NCBI RefSeq assembly: GCF_000177235.2
Contig: NC_014829.1
Location: 372,001 to 436,000 of the forward strand
Length of the DNA stretch: 64,000 nt
From: Evansella cellulosilytica DSM 2522
GTDB taxonomy: Bacteria; Bacillota; Bacilli; Bacillales; Salisediminibacteriaceae
Reading direction: 5' to 3'
Shown: positions 1-11,340 of the stretch, in pieces
How the letters are laid out: the number at the start of each line of letters is the position of its first letter
Numbering within the stretch: position 1 is the first letter of the stretch
Notes under the pieces: model-generated
Told to the model about the DNA's origin: nothing
What the model saw: the letters and a program-made list of their open reading frames with translations, nothing else
Databases searched by the model: none
Position numbers and translations under genes: made by a program

Positions 1-169
1 ACAGGACGGCCTCGTACACATATCTAAGCTAGCTAATAAATATGTAAAGCACCCAATGGAAGTCGTATCCGTTGGTGATGTCGTTACAGTGTGGGTGGAC
101 GATGTTGATAGTAAAAAGGGAAGAATTGCTTTAACGATGTTAGAGCCAGCAAAGCAAATTAAAGAATAA
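1..169 (+). CDS. tex: Tex-family transcription accessory protein, C-terminal end (partial)
   Basis: Only the last 55 codons are in the window, reading in frame from base 2 to a TAA at 167-169. The translated end (starting QDGLVHISKLANKYV) is the second half of an S1 RNA-binding fold, ending in the GRIALTML strand typical of the Tex/YdcI C-terminus. Tex proteins are cytoplasmic nucleic-acid-binding factors linked to transcription. The neighbours cmpA and ydcK downstream reproduce the Bacillus subtilis ydcI-cmpA-ydcK order, which supports the name. The start lies outside the window. Confidence 0.85.
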   Translation, partial: QDGLVHISKLANKYVKHPMEVVSVGDVVTVWVDDVDSKKGRIALTMLEPAKQIKE

Positions 170-192
170 CTATATATACTGTAAAACATGGT

Positions 193-229
193 GGTTGACT
201 CAAAGGCGATTTTACCTAGTGGATCAACC
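193..229. repeat. GGTTGACTCA-type hairpin, copy 1
   Basis: A 37-bp imperfect inverted repeat (GGTTGACTCAAAGG ... GGATCAACC) sits 24 bp after the tex stop. It resembles the hairpins at 24848, 55199, 57115 and 58339 and probably acts as a terminator or 3' stabiliser for tex. It is the most degenerate copy of the family. Confidence 0.5.
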
Positions 230-418
230 GACGATGTTCGGATCCGGTAAGTCACTGAGGAAAGACGAGTCTTAAAGTGGTTGCGCTATGAGGGGAGTTA
301 ATATTAAGGCTCTTCATAGTTTACGGGACTCTCATATTATCACATCATATAATAGGAAATGATCTCTTTCCTTAGATGCGGAAATATAGACTTCGCTCAA
401 AACTGATTATTGAAATAT

Positions 419-466
419 AAAAAGGGTGACTCAAAGTAGAAAAAAATTTTGAGTCACCCCTTTTTG
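419..466. terminator. Bidirectional terminator hairpin between tex and cmpA (family copy 2)
   Basis: A near-perfect stem (AAAAAGGGTGACTCAAA paired with TTTTGAGTCACCCCTTTTT) has an A tract on the left and a T tract on the right. It lies between the convergent genes tex (+) and cmpA (-), so it can terminate both transcripts. It shares its TGACTCA core with the other copies. The 170-491 gap holds this hairpin, copy 1 and no gene I can support. Confidence 0.75.
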
Positions 467-491
467 AATTTATATTAAGTATACATTAAAT

Positions 492-629
492 TCATACTTC
501 ATTTTGCTTTTGAGAAGACGTTGGGATTGTCTTTTTATAATAAAACCAACATTGATTTAAGAGCCTTACCTGCCTCATGTCTTTTTGTTGATAGGCTTCC
601 TTCAGTTGCCTTTGAAGCCAAGAAGGCAT
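492..629 (-). CDS. cmpA: Cortex morphogenetic protein CmpA
   Basis: This 45-codon minus-strand gene runs from ATG at 629-627 to TGA at 494-492, preceded by a clear AAAGGAG ribosome site. It begins MPSWLQRQLKEAYQQ and contains LLNQCWFYY, the signature of the tiny CmpA family. CmpA is known in B. subtilis as a sporulation factor that works with the ClpXP adaptor system on SpoIVA during cortex and coat assembly. Its position between tex and ydcK is the conserved one. The protein is slightly longer than the usual ~37 residues, with an extra polar C-terminal tail. Confidence 0.88.
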   Translation of the reverse strand: MPSWLQRQLKEAYQQKDMRQVRLLNQCWFYYKKTIPTSSQKQNEV

Positions 630-806
630 ATATACTCACTCCTTTCAGTGACATAGCTAAACATGTATTATTAATACCATATGCTGTACGGTTTGTCTTT
701 GTTATCATTTTTTTTATGGAAAAATAATGTTTGATCGTTGTTTTGATGTTGTAGAGGTGAACAAATAAAGATAAGATAGTAAAAAAATGAGCGGTAGGGG
801 ATTGGT

Positions 807-1268
807 ATGACGAACAAGGAACTTCAGGAGTTAGTGGAGACAATATCAGAGGAGTACTTTTATAAACCATTTAAACATAAAGCCTTTTTTAATTCCCGTT
901 TACGTACTTCGGGAGGGAGATATTCTTTATCTACACACGATATTGAGATTAATCCAAAGCAAATGGAGCATTTCGGAATAGAGGAACTAACGAAGATAAT
1001 CAAGCACGAACTTTGCCACTACCATTTACATATTGAAGGAAAAGGATATATGCACAAAGATGCCGATTTTAAAACATTGTTGAAAAAGGTAGGGGGTTCT
1101 AGATTCTGCAAAACAATTCCTAACCCCCGCCAGCGATCATCGAAAATACATGTATACGCTTGTACAAAATGCAATATATCATTCAAAAGAAAAAGACGGT
1201 TCAACACTGAAAAGTATGTTTGTGGCGGTTGCAAAGGGAGGATAAAACTGGTAAAAACAATTTCTTGA
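807..1268 (+). CDS. ydcK: SprT-like zinc metalloprotease-family protein
   Basis: The 153-residue protein has the zinc-binding helix HELCHYHLH near residues 67-75 and a C-terminal CxxC...CxxC zinc ribbon (YACTKC, CGGCKG). This is the two-part layout of the bacterial SprT-like family. The ATG follows an AGGGGAT ribosome site. Its place between cmpA and the tRNA/rRNA block matches B. subtilis ydcK. The cellular substrate of bacterial SprT-like proteins is not established; eukaryotic relatives act on DNA-protein crosslinks, so a peptidase role is inferred only from the conserved HExxH-type residues. Confidence 0.9.
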   Translation: MTNKELQELVETISEEYFYKPFKHKAFFNSRLRTSGGRYSLSTHDIEINPKQMEHFGIEELTKIIKHELCHYHLHIEGKGYMHKDADFKTLLKKVGGSRFCKTIPNPRQRSSKIHVYACTKCNISFKRKRRFNTEKYVCGGCKGRIKLVKTIS

Positions 1269-1275
1269 TTAAATA

Positions 1276-1380
1276 TTGACGTTAAAAAATAACTGTGGTA
1301 AATTATAAAAAGTCGCCGAAAGACGAGCTTTAAAAATTATATGATGATCACTTGACTTTTCAAGACGCATTGATTATAAT
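1276..1380 (+). promoter_or_regulatory. Tandem sigma-A promoters of the tRNA cluster
   Basis: P1: TTGACG at 1276-1281, 17-bp spacer, TAAATT at 1299-1304 preceded by a TG extension. P2: TTGACT at 1352-1357, exactly 17 bp, then a perfect TATAAT at 1375-1380, 26 bp before tRNA-Asn. Tandem promoters are usual for stable-RNA operons in Bacillus. Confidence 0.75.
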
Positions 1381-1406
1381 TTTAAAAGTCCTTTCTTAAA
1401 AAATAT

Positions 1407-1482
1407 TCCACAGTAGCTCAGTTGGTAGAGCAATCGGCTGTTAACCGATCGGTCGTAGGTTCGAGTCCTACCTGTGGAGCCA
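1407..1482 (+). tRNA. tRNA-Asn (GTT)
   Basis: Cloverleaf of 76 nt with acceptor TCCACAG/CTGTGGA, anticodon GTT in GGCTGTTAACC, T-loop GTTCGAGTC and encoded CCA. Confidence 0.95.
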
Positions 1483-1490
1483 TTTTTTTT

Positions 1491-1581
1491 GGAGAAGTAC
1501 CCAAGTGGCTGAAGGGGCGCCCCTGCTAAGGGTGTAGGTCGTGTAAGCGGCGCGAGGGTTCAAATCCCTCCTTCTCCGCCA
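1491..1581 (+). tRNA. tRNA-Ser (GCT)
   Basis: 91-nt class II tRNA with a long variable arm, acceptor GGAGAAG/CTTCTCC, anticodon GCT in CCTGCTAAGG, encoded CCA. Confidence 0.95.
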
Positions 1582-1597
1582 GAACTTCTTATAAAAT

Positions 1598-1672
1598 GGC
1601 CCGTTGGTCAAGTGGTTAAGACACCGCCCTTTCACGGCGGTAACACGGGTTCGAATCCCGTACGGGTCACCA
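1598..1672 (+). tRNA. tRNA-Glu (TTC)
   Basis: 75 nt, acceptor GGCCCGT/ACGGGTC, anticodon TTC in CCCTTTCACGG, encoded CCA. Confidence 0.95.
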
Positions 1673-1701
1673 TTTTAAAAAATACAATTCACCTACTATA
1701 T

Positions 1702-1777
1702 GGAGGATTAGCTCAGCTGGGAGAGCACCTGCCTTACAAGCAGGGGGTCGGCGGTTCGATCCCGTCATCCTCCACCA
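1702..1777 (+). tRNA. tRNA-Val (TAC)
   Basis: 76 nt, acceptor GGAGGAT/ATCCTCC, anticodon TAC in GCCTTACAAGC, encoded CCA. Confidence 0.95.
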
Positions 1778-1836
1778 TATTTAGAAAAAAACGCTTCGTT
1801 TTATGTGGCGTGTTTTTATTTCTTAAGACAATATTT

Positions 1837-1912
1837 GGTCCCGTGGTGTAGCGGTTAACATGCCTGCCTGTCACGCAGGAGATCGCGGGTTCGATTCCCG
1901 TCGGGACCGCCA
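1837..1912 (+). tRNA. tRNA-Asp (GTC)
   Basis: 76 nt, acceptor GGTCCCG/CGGGACC, anticodon GTC in GCCTGTCACGC, encoded CCA. Confidence 0.95.
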
Positions 1913-1942
1913 TAATAACTGTATATACTATTGTTTGCGTTA

Positions 1943-2027
1943 GCGGGTGTGGCGGAACTGGCAGACGCGCTAGACTTAGGATCTAGTGCCTTCGGGCGTG
2001 GGGGTTCGACTCCCTTCACCCGCACCA
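1943..2027 (+). tRNA. tRNA-Leu (TAG)
   Basis: 85-nt class II tRNA, acceptor GCGGGTG/CACCCGC, anticodon TAG in GACTTAGGATC, long variable arm, encoded CCA. Confidence 0.93.
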
Positions 2028-2084
2028 ATTTGTAAATTGGTATACACGCTTACGATAATACACGAAAAAATCAATTAATTATCA

Positions 2085-2113
2085 TTGACATGAGTTATTG
2101 TTTGCTGTATAGT
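2085..2113 (+). promoter_or_regulatory. Internal promoter within the tRNA cluster
   Basis: Consensus TTGACA (2085-2090), 17-bp spacer, TATAGT (2108-2113), lying in the 120-bp gap before the second tRNA-Leu. It would drive the distal tRNAs and possibly the rRNA operon. Confidence 0.65.
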
Positions 2114-2147
2114 AGTATTCCTGTCCGTTAAAGGTATTCACTTTAAC

Positions 2148-2234
<87 letters not shown>

Positions 2235-2246
2235 AATGTATAAAAT

Positions 2247-2323
2247 GCGCCCGTAGCTCAATTGGATAGAGCGTTTGACTACGGATCAAGAGGTTAGGGG
2301 TTCGACTCCTCTCGGGCGCGCCA
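2247..2323 (+). tRNA. tRNA-Arg (ACG)
   Basis: 77 nt, acceptor GCGCCCG/CGGGCGC, anticodon ACG in TGACTACGGATCA; A34 would be deaminated to inosine, as is usual for this bacterial tRNA. Encoded CCA. Confidence 0.95.
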
Positions 2324-2347
2324 TAATAAATGAAATATACTATATAT

Positions 2348-2424
2348 CGGGAAGTGGCTCAGCTTGGTAGAGCACCTGGTTTGGGACCAGGGGGTCGCAG
2401 GTTCAAATCCTGTCTTCCCGACCA
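2348..2424 (+). tRNA. tRNA-Pro (TGG)
   Basis: 77 nt, acceptor CGGGAAG/CTTCCCG, anticodon TGG in GGTTTGGGACC, encoded CCA. Confidence 0.95.
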
Positions 2425-2456
2425 TCTTTACTAAATAACTGTTATACAAGAAAAAT

Positions 2457-2487
2457 GCGGGTGTAGTTTAGTGGTAAAACCTCAGCC
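2457..2487 (+). pseudogene. Truncated tRNA-Gly, 5' 31 nt only
   Basis: These 31 bases are identical to the first 31 of the intact tRNA-Gly at 2610: acceptor 5' strand, D-arm and 5' half of the anticodon stem. They stop just before the anticodon loop and are followed by unrelated repeat DNA, so no cloverleaf can form. This is a partial duplication or an insertion scar. Confidence 0.85.
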
Positions 2488-2575
2488 ACGAGCGTTTACA
2501 TCGTCGAATTATCTACGAGTTGTCTCGACGGATTCACCTCAAAGCGAAGCTAGAAGAGGAAGAGACATGTAAGAC
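2488..2575. repeat. Fragment of the MITE-like dispersed repeat inside the tRNA-Gly duplication
   Basis: The sequence starting ACGAGCGTTTACATCGTCG matches the 3' half of the MITE-like element at 24316-24400. It shares the exact 18-mer CGAGTTGTCTCGACGGAT and the 13-mer AGAGGAAGAGACA in the same order and spacing. The element's terminal inverted repeat is absent, so this is a fragment. It lies between the truncated and the intact tRNA-Gly. Confidence 0.75.
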
Positions 2576-2609
2576 GGATTTAGAAAAACAAGAACAATAT
2601 AAAAAATAT

Positions 2610-2683
2610 GCGGGTGTAGTTTAGTGGTAAAACCTCAGCCTTCCAAGCTGATGTCGTGAGTTCGATTCTCATCACCCGCTCCA
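2610..2683 (+). tRNA. tRNA-Gly (TCC)
   Basis: 74 nt, acceptor GCGGGTG/CACCCGC, anticodon TCC in GCCTTCCAAGC, discriminator T, encoded CCA. This is the intact partner of the truncated copy 153 bp upstream. Confidence 0.95.
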
Positions 2684-2694
2684 AAAATTTCCTC

Positions 2695-2724
2695 TTGCAA
2701 TTGATGAATAACTAATGTTATAGT
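2695..2724 (+). promoter_or_regulatory. Possible promoter for tRNA-Ile and the rRNA operon
   Basis: TTGCAA (2695-2700), 18-bp spacer, TATAGT (2719-2724), 16 bp before tRNA-Ile. The match is moderate; the operon may also be read from the upstream tRNA promoters. Confidence 0.45.
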
Positions 2725-2739
2725 ATAAAAGTTGCTTGA

Positions 2740-2816
<77 letters not shown>

Positions 2817-2823
2817 TATCATT

Positions 2824-2968
2824 TTGACCTTTGAAAACTAAACAAAAAGCCAAGCGAAGTGGGATAGACACATTAGTCGTATATACGATTGATGAAAGGA
2901 TATCCCGTCAATAAGATTTAAAAATTAGCCAAAATTTGGCTTGATGTCAGAGACATCGAACTCAACAA
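2824..2968 (+). promoter_or_regulatory. 16S leader with boxA-like antitermination signal
   Basis: TTGACCTTTGAAAACTAAAC near 2824-2843 is the boxA-type motif found in Bacillus rRNA leaders. The same motif recurs in the 16S-23S spacer (TGTCCTTTGAAAACTAGATA near 4719-4738). A small hairpin (GATGTCAGAGACATC) lies at about 2943-2957. The rest of the leader probably holds the RNase III processing stem for pre-16S. Confidence 0.6.
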
Positions 2969-4526
<1,558 letters not shown>

Positions 4527-4850
4527 AAGGAGCAGTTATTTTCTACAACAACTGTAGAAACATAAAGCTCATTACTTTCGAACTTCGCTTTGGACTTTTT
4601 GTTTAGTTTTGAGAGGTCATACTCTCAAAATAAAGTTGTTGTGCTCGCTGAACGCTAACGCGTATCAGCTCAAAAGACAGCACAACTACTTGATTATCGC
4701 ACACTTGCGTGGTGCGATTTGTCCTTTGAAAACTAGATAACAAAAACTGATTTAAATGATCACCAGTAGATATCAATAGAAGTCTATTCTTCTAACGAAA
4801 TCAACTGTGTGTCTTAGTTAAGGCGAATGTAAGACGCCACACTTTTTAGT
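4527..4850 (+). other. 16S-23S internal transcribed spacer without tRNA genes
   Basis: This 324-bp spacer holds a hairpin (TTTTGAGAGG ... CTCTCAAAA, about 4605-4630), the boxA-like motif near 4719-4738 and no tRNA cloverleaf. Other rrn operons of such genomes often carry tRNA-Ile/Ala here; in this one tRNA-Ile is upstream of 16S instead. Confidence 0.8.
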
Positions 4851-7782
<2,932 letters not shown>

Positions 7783-7852
7783 AACTTTATTAAGACGATC
7801 ATTTAATCAGAAAATGTTATCTAGTTTTGAGAGGATAAACTCTCATACATAG

Positions 7853-7968
7853 TCCAGTGACGATAGCGGAGAGGTCACACCCGTTCCCATGCCGAACACG
7901 GTAGTTAAGCTCTCCAGCGCCGATGATAGTTGGGGGTTTCCCCCTGTGAAAGTAGGACGTTGCTGGGC
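7853..7968 (+). rRNA. rrf: 5S ribosomal RNA
   Basis: About 116 nt with terminal stem CCAGTGAC/GTTGCTGG and the conserved core GGTCACACCCGTTCCCATG and CCGAACACGG. The 70-bp spacer after 23S contains a GAGAGG...CTCTC hairpin like the one in the first spacer. Confidence 0.96.
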
Positions 7969-7971
7969 AGA

Positions 7972-8005
7972 TAAAGTCATTCTCAATAGAGAGTGGCTTT
8001 TTTTA
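7972..8005 (+). terminator. rRNA operon terminator
   Basis: Stem AAAGTCATTCTC / GAGAGTGGCTTT followed by a run of seven Ts, directly after 5S. Confidence 0.9.
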
Positions 8006-8077
8006 TTTGTTTAGGATTTGGGCTTTTGTGTACCGAAGGTAGGGTTTGATTTGATAAATGTGGTGAAATGAATGAGG

Positions 8078-8566
8078 AGTGTTCTTTTAGGGAGGGGCGC
8101 AATGATGCGTGAAATAGTGGTGGAAATAGTATAAAGTGTTTTATACAAGTGCAATGGCGCAATAAAAAGTGGAAGGAACGGAATAAAGTGTATCATACGA
8201 GGCCAATGACACGCGAGAAAGAAGTGGGAATGAAATAAAGTGTGTCATAGAAGTGCAATGACACGTGAGAAAGTATGAGGAAAGGAATAAGGTGTATCAT
8301 ACGAAGGCAATGATGCATAAGAAAGTGGGAGGAACGGAATAAAGTGTGTCATACGAGAGTAATGAAACATGAAATCTTAAGAAAAATAAAATAAGGTGTA
8401 TCATAAGCAAGCAATGCTGCCCGAAAAGTCAACTCACACTCAACGAAGGTCATCATAGGCGGCCAATGCTACCCCAAAACCAAACCCACACTCAACAAAG
8501 GTCATCATAAGCAAGCAATGCTACCCCAAAAGCAAAACCACACCCAACGAAGGTCATCATAGGAAG
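8078..8566. repeat. 52-bp tandem satellite array
   Basis: Units begin at 8078, 8130, 8182, 8234, 8286, 8338, 8390, 8442, 8494 and 8546, a strict 52-bp period. Each has a better conserved half, consensus AATAAAGTGTATCATACG plus a CAATG placed 21-22 bp from the unit start, and a more variable half. Early units are G/A-rich on the plus strand and late units C/A-rich, while the CATA...CAATG core is kept. The second unit (8130) carries the palindrome GTATAAAGTGTTTTATAC. No gene is supported in this interval. Confidence 0.88.
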
Positions 8567-8646
8567 CCAATGCTGCCCACAAAGCCAATGCTGCCCACAA
8601 AGCCAATGCTGTCCACAAAGCCAATGCTGCCCACAAAGCCAATGCT
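8567..8646. repeat. 18-bp tandem repeat growing out of the satellite
   Basis: Four copies of CCAATGCTGCCCACAAAG start at 8567, 8585, 8603 and 8621 (one base differs in the third), and a fifth start is at 8639. The unit is one slice of the final 52-bp repeat, so this is a secondary expansion. An open frame across it would give repeated MLPTKP, but it has no ribosome site. From 8647 to about 8800 I see nothing further. Confidence 0.85.
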
Positions 8647-8799
8647 CACCCAACAAAAGTCACATCACACCAGAGCCCGAGCAAAGCCAGCCAACACCCA
8701 ACACTCACAATATAAAATACATAACGAACTAGCGACATTAACTGTTCCCTAAATTAACACCAATCTCAATATAATAATTAGACCTAGATATCCATTTAT

Positions 8800-8844
8800 C
8801 AAAAGAAAAAAGCATGAGTGTTGTAAAATATACAATACCCATGC
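8800..8844 (-). terminator. Terminator of the chemoreceptor transcript
   Basis: Hairpin GCATGAGTGTTGTA / TACAATACCCATGC (8812-8844), followed on the minus strand by a T-rich tract (8803-8811). It lies downstream of the extended chemoreceptor frame that ends at 8960. Confidence 0.7.
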
Positions 8845-8959
8845 CCGAAGTAAATCTATTAATTATATGCTTATTAACTTTACAAGACTTAGAACGTTGA
8901 TGATAAAATAATCACTCTGTTTATATTAGTCTTATCCAATTCATACACCGAGAAAATAC

Positions 8960-9139
8960 TTAAGATTTTTCTCTATCAGCTGCATCTACATTTTTTTCAT
9001 TAGATTCTTCATTAGAATTAATACCATGTGTATTTTCATCTTCATGAACACTATTATCATCTATCGTCTCAACGCCAGCAGCAACCTCATCAATGTCAAT
9101 TACCTCGTCACTGTTCATTTCATCTTCTAATTCCAATGC
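8960..9139 (-). other. Open acidic C-terminal extension after the UAG of the chemoreceptor
   Basis: Read in the chemoreceptor's own frame, the codons after its TAG (9142-9140) stay open for 59 residues to a TAA at 8962-8960. The translated stretch (ALELEDEMNSDEVIDIDEVA and on) is strongly acidic, about a third Asp or Glu, with no hydrophobic segment. It has an internal ATG at codon 8 but no ribosome site. It could be a C-terminal tail cut off by a recent nonsense mutation, or a tail made by UAG readthrough. Sequence alone does not separate the two. Confidence 0.55.
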
Positions 9140-10864
9140 CTATTCAGTTTTTCTAGAAACTCCTTTAACAGAAAAACGGCTCATCGAAGCATTTAATTGA
9201 CCTACAGAAGTGTATAAATCACTCGAGTGATCATTAATATTATGAATGATGTTATTTTGCTCATAAATGGAGTCGCTAGCTTCATTTATATATAAGGTTG
9301 TTTTTTCAGACATACGAGTTAGCTCTTCTAGAGAGTCGTTAATTTCATCGCTTTCTTTTGTCATAGTTAATAAACTAGTATAAATACTATCAATATTATT
9401 TACTAAATCGTCAATAGAGCTTGCATTGTTAGTTAAATAAGAAATATTTTTCTCCATTTTCTTTTGTTCTTCTTGTGTCTTTTCGTTAGAAGATAGAAGT
9501 ACTTTTTCGACTTCATCTGCTTCTTGCTGTATCCCTTGAATAATAATGTTCATATCGTTTATCGATTGATTGACTTCAGATGACAAGCTACGAATCTCTT
9601 CAGCTACAACGGCAAAGCCTCTTCCGTAACTTCCAGCACGAGCAGCTTCAATACTAGCATTAAGTGCTAATAGATTTGTTTTCTCAGCAACTTTATTAAT
9701 AAGTTCTGTAATTTGCGATATATCGGCTGCCTTCTCTACTAAAACGTTCACCTTAGAAGCAGAGTTAGCAACCATGCGATTAATCGAATCAATATTAGAA
9801 ACAGATTCATTCATTAATTCTATTCCCTCTTTTGTTGTAGAGGCAACTTCTAAAGAGGATTCTTTCATGTTCATACTAGATTTTTCAATAGTATTAATTC
9901 TACCGTTAAAGCTTTCGTTAGTGTGAGAAATTTGAACGACTGCAGCAGATTGCTCTTCCACTATCGCTATAAGCTCATTTAATTTACTAGAAACATTTTT
10001 ACTAACATCATTTAAAAATGTCGCAGATTGTTCGAGATCTTCACTTTTATCATTAATATTATTTGATACATTGGAGATATCCCCTAAAATTTCTTCGATA
10101 CCAGATTTCATTGTATTTAATGAAGTTGAAATTTTTGAGAATTCATCCTTCCCATTCATATTAATATTGTTTACAGTTAAGTCACCATTTTCAATTTTTT
10201 CACTAAAAGATAGTATGTTTGTTAAGCGTTTTTTAACGTCACGGTTAACAACAACTAAAATGAGCGTTCCAATAATCACTGAAATAAGAATCGAAAATGT
10301 TAATATTTGATTTGTTCTATCAAAACTTTGATAAGTGGTGCCGACCATTTCTTCTCTTTCACTTTCAAATATATTCTTTAGTTGATTTAGAGAGAAGGTG
10401 CTTTGTTGAAAACTACGTCGCGCTTGCTCAAGTTGACCACGGTTAAAGTTGGCGCTTTTTTCACTCTCTCTCAAAGTGATGTAGTTTTCGAAAATATCAA
10501 TGATTGCATAATCATTATCGAGTGCTACGTTAAGTAATGTTTGTTTTTCATCGGAATCTATATATGCTTCAAGGCTATCTAAAAGGGAGTTAAATTCATT
10601 AACTGTATTATTAAAGTTTGCCTCTGAAGTATTTTGTGGATTTATCATATGCTGTGCTAATATCGTAAAGCGTTCTTGCATGAGCACTTCCATTTGCGCT
10701 ATTTTTTGCGAGTTATCCGCACTTTGATTCATGCTAGCTACTTCACTTCTCGTCTCTTCTAATAGATAATTAACAAGTAATGCGGATACTAAAAATAAAA
10801 TTATCGTCAAAACATAAACAGAACCATACTTGAATGATAAACTTCTATTCGACCATTTAAACAA
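9140..10864 (-). CDS. Methyl-accepting chemotaxis protein with four-helix-type sensor
   Basis: This 574-residue transducer starts at TTG (10864) after a GTGAGGT ribosome site. Residues ~12-32 form TM1, ~35-185 a helical extracellular sensor, ~188-206 TM2, ~207-260 a HAMP domain, and ~300-560 the signalling domain. The invariant hairpin tip is visible as [15 protein letters not shown]. Such receptors form membrane arrays with CheW and CheA. The ligand cannot be told from sequence. The gene stands alone on the minus strand, ends in TAG, and is followed in frame by 59 open acidic codons. Confidence 0.9.
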   Translation of the reverse strand: MFKWSNRSLSFKYGSVYVLTIILFLVSALLVNYLLEETRSEVASMNQSADNSQKIAQMEVLMQERFTILAQHMINPQNTSEANFNNTVNEFNSLLDSLEAYIDSDEKQTLLNVALDNDYAIIDIFENYITLRESEKSANFNRGQLEQARRSFQQSTFSLNQLKNIFESEREEMVGTTYQSFDRTNQILTFSILISVIIGTLILVVVNRDVKKRLTNILSFSEKIENGDLTVNNINMNGKDEFSKISTSLNTMKSGIEEILGDISNVSNNINDKSEDLEQSATFLNDVSKNVSSKLNELIAIVEEQSAAVVQISHTNESFNGRINTIEKSSMNMKESSLEVASTTKEGIELMNESVSNIDSINRMVANSASKVNVLVEKAADISQITELINKVAEKTNLLALNASIEAARAGSYGRGFAVVAEEIRSLSSEVNQSINDMNIIIQGIQQEADEVEKVLLSSNEKTQEEQKKMEKNISYLTNNASSIDDLVNNIDSIYTSLLTMTKESDEINDSLEELTRMSEKTTLYINEASDSIYEQNNIIHNINDHSSDLYTSVGQLNASMSRFSVKGVSRKTE

Positions 10865-11340
10865 TTAAAATACCTCACTTCTGATTTTGACTTGCTGTTC
10901 AATACACTCCACTAATTATACAAAAATCGACAAACTCAAGATAGTAAAATATTTTTTTGATAACGCTTACTACTAAAAGTAAATAGAAAAGACACAATTT
11001 TTTAAAAGATTAGCAAATAGTCTGCTGTACGTCTTGGAGATAAGCACCTAGTATTTTAAGAGACACGGTGATTTTCCACAGTTCTTAAAAGTGCCATAAG
11101 CTAGAAAAAATTACGGGCAAGCCACATGCCTACGATAAGAAATCTACTTATAGTGGGATTTTAAGCGATTTCGGAAGCTCCGCTCAATGCCTTACAGGTC
11201 GCCCTAATAGTTAAAAATTCTATCTTTTAGTCAACCTCTCACACATAAAGTGACGTAAACGACATTTAGAGCAATATTTATGATGAAATGGTAAAATGTA
11301 TGGTAAATGAAAAAATGTAGGAAAGTGGGGCTAACTTTAT
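10865..11340. other. Intergenic region between divergent genes
   Basis: This 476-bp AT-rich stretch must hold the promoters of the chemoreceptor (minus) and the PLP enzyme (plus). A TAAAAT box at about 11291 could be the -10 for the latter. The segment 11040-11210 is less AT-rich than its surroundings and reads like a decayed repeat. I could not assign it to a riboswitch; no S-box core is visible although the downstream gene is a sulfur-amino-acid enzyme. Confidence 0.5.

Noticed and set aside
521-870. ORFs at 521-727 (+) and 535-870 (-)
   Set aside because: The real gene is cmpA in another frame of the minus strand (492-629). The 535-870 frame also overlaps the start of ydcK.
8078-8566. CRISPR-like array: conserved and variable halves alternating at 52 bp
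   Set aside because: The conserved half varies too much between units, the variable halves also resemble each other, and there is no leader or cas gene nearby. It behaves as a degenerate satellite.
8570-8752. Small gene encoding repeated MLPTKP
   Set aside because: The frame comes from the 18-bp repeat, lacks a ribosome site, and the parent 52-bp units are not open.
10865-11340. S-box (SAM) riboswitch before the trans-sulfuration-type gene
   Set aside because: The conserved S-box core and the terminator/antiterminator pair are not visible.
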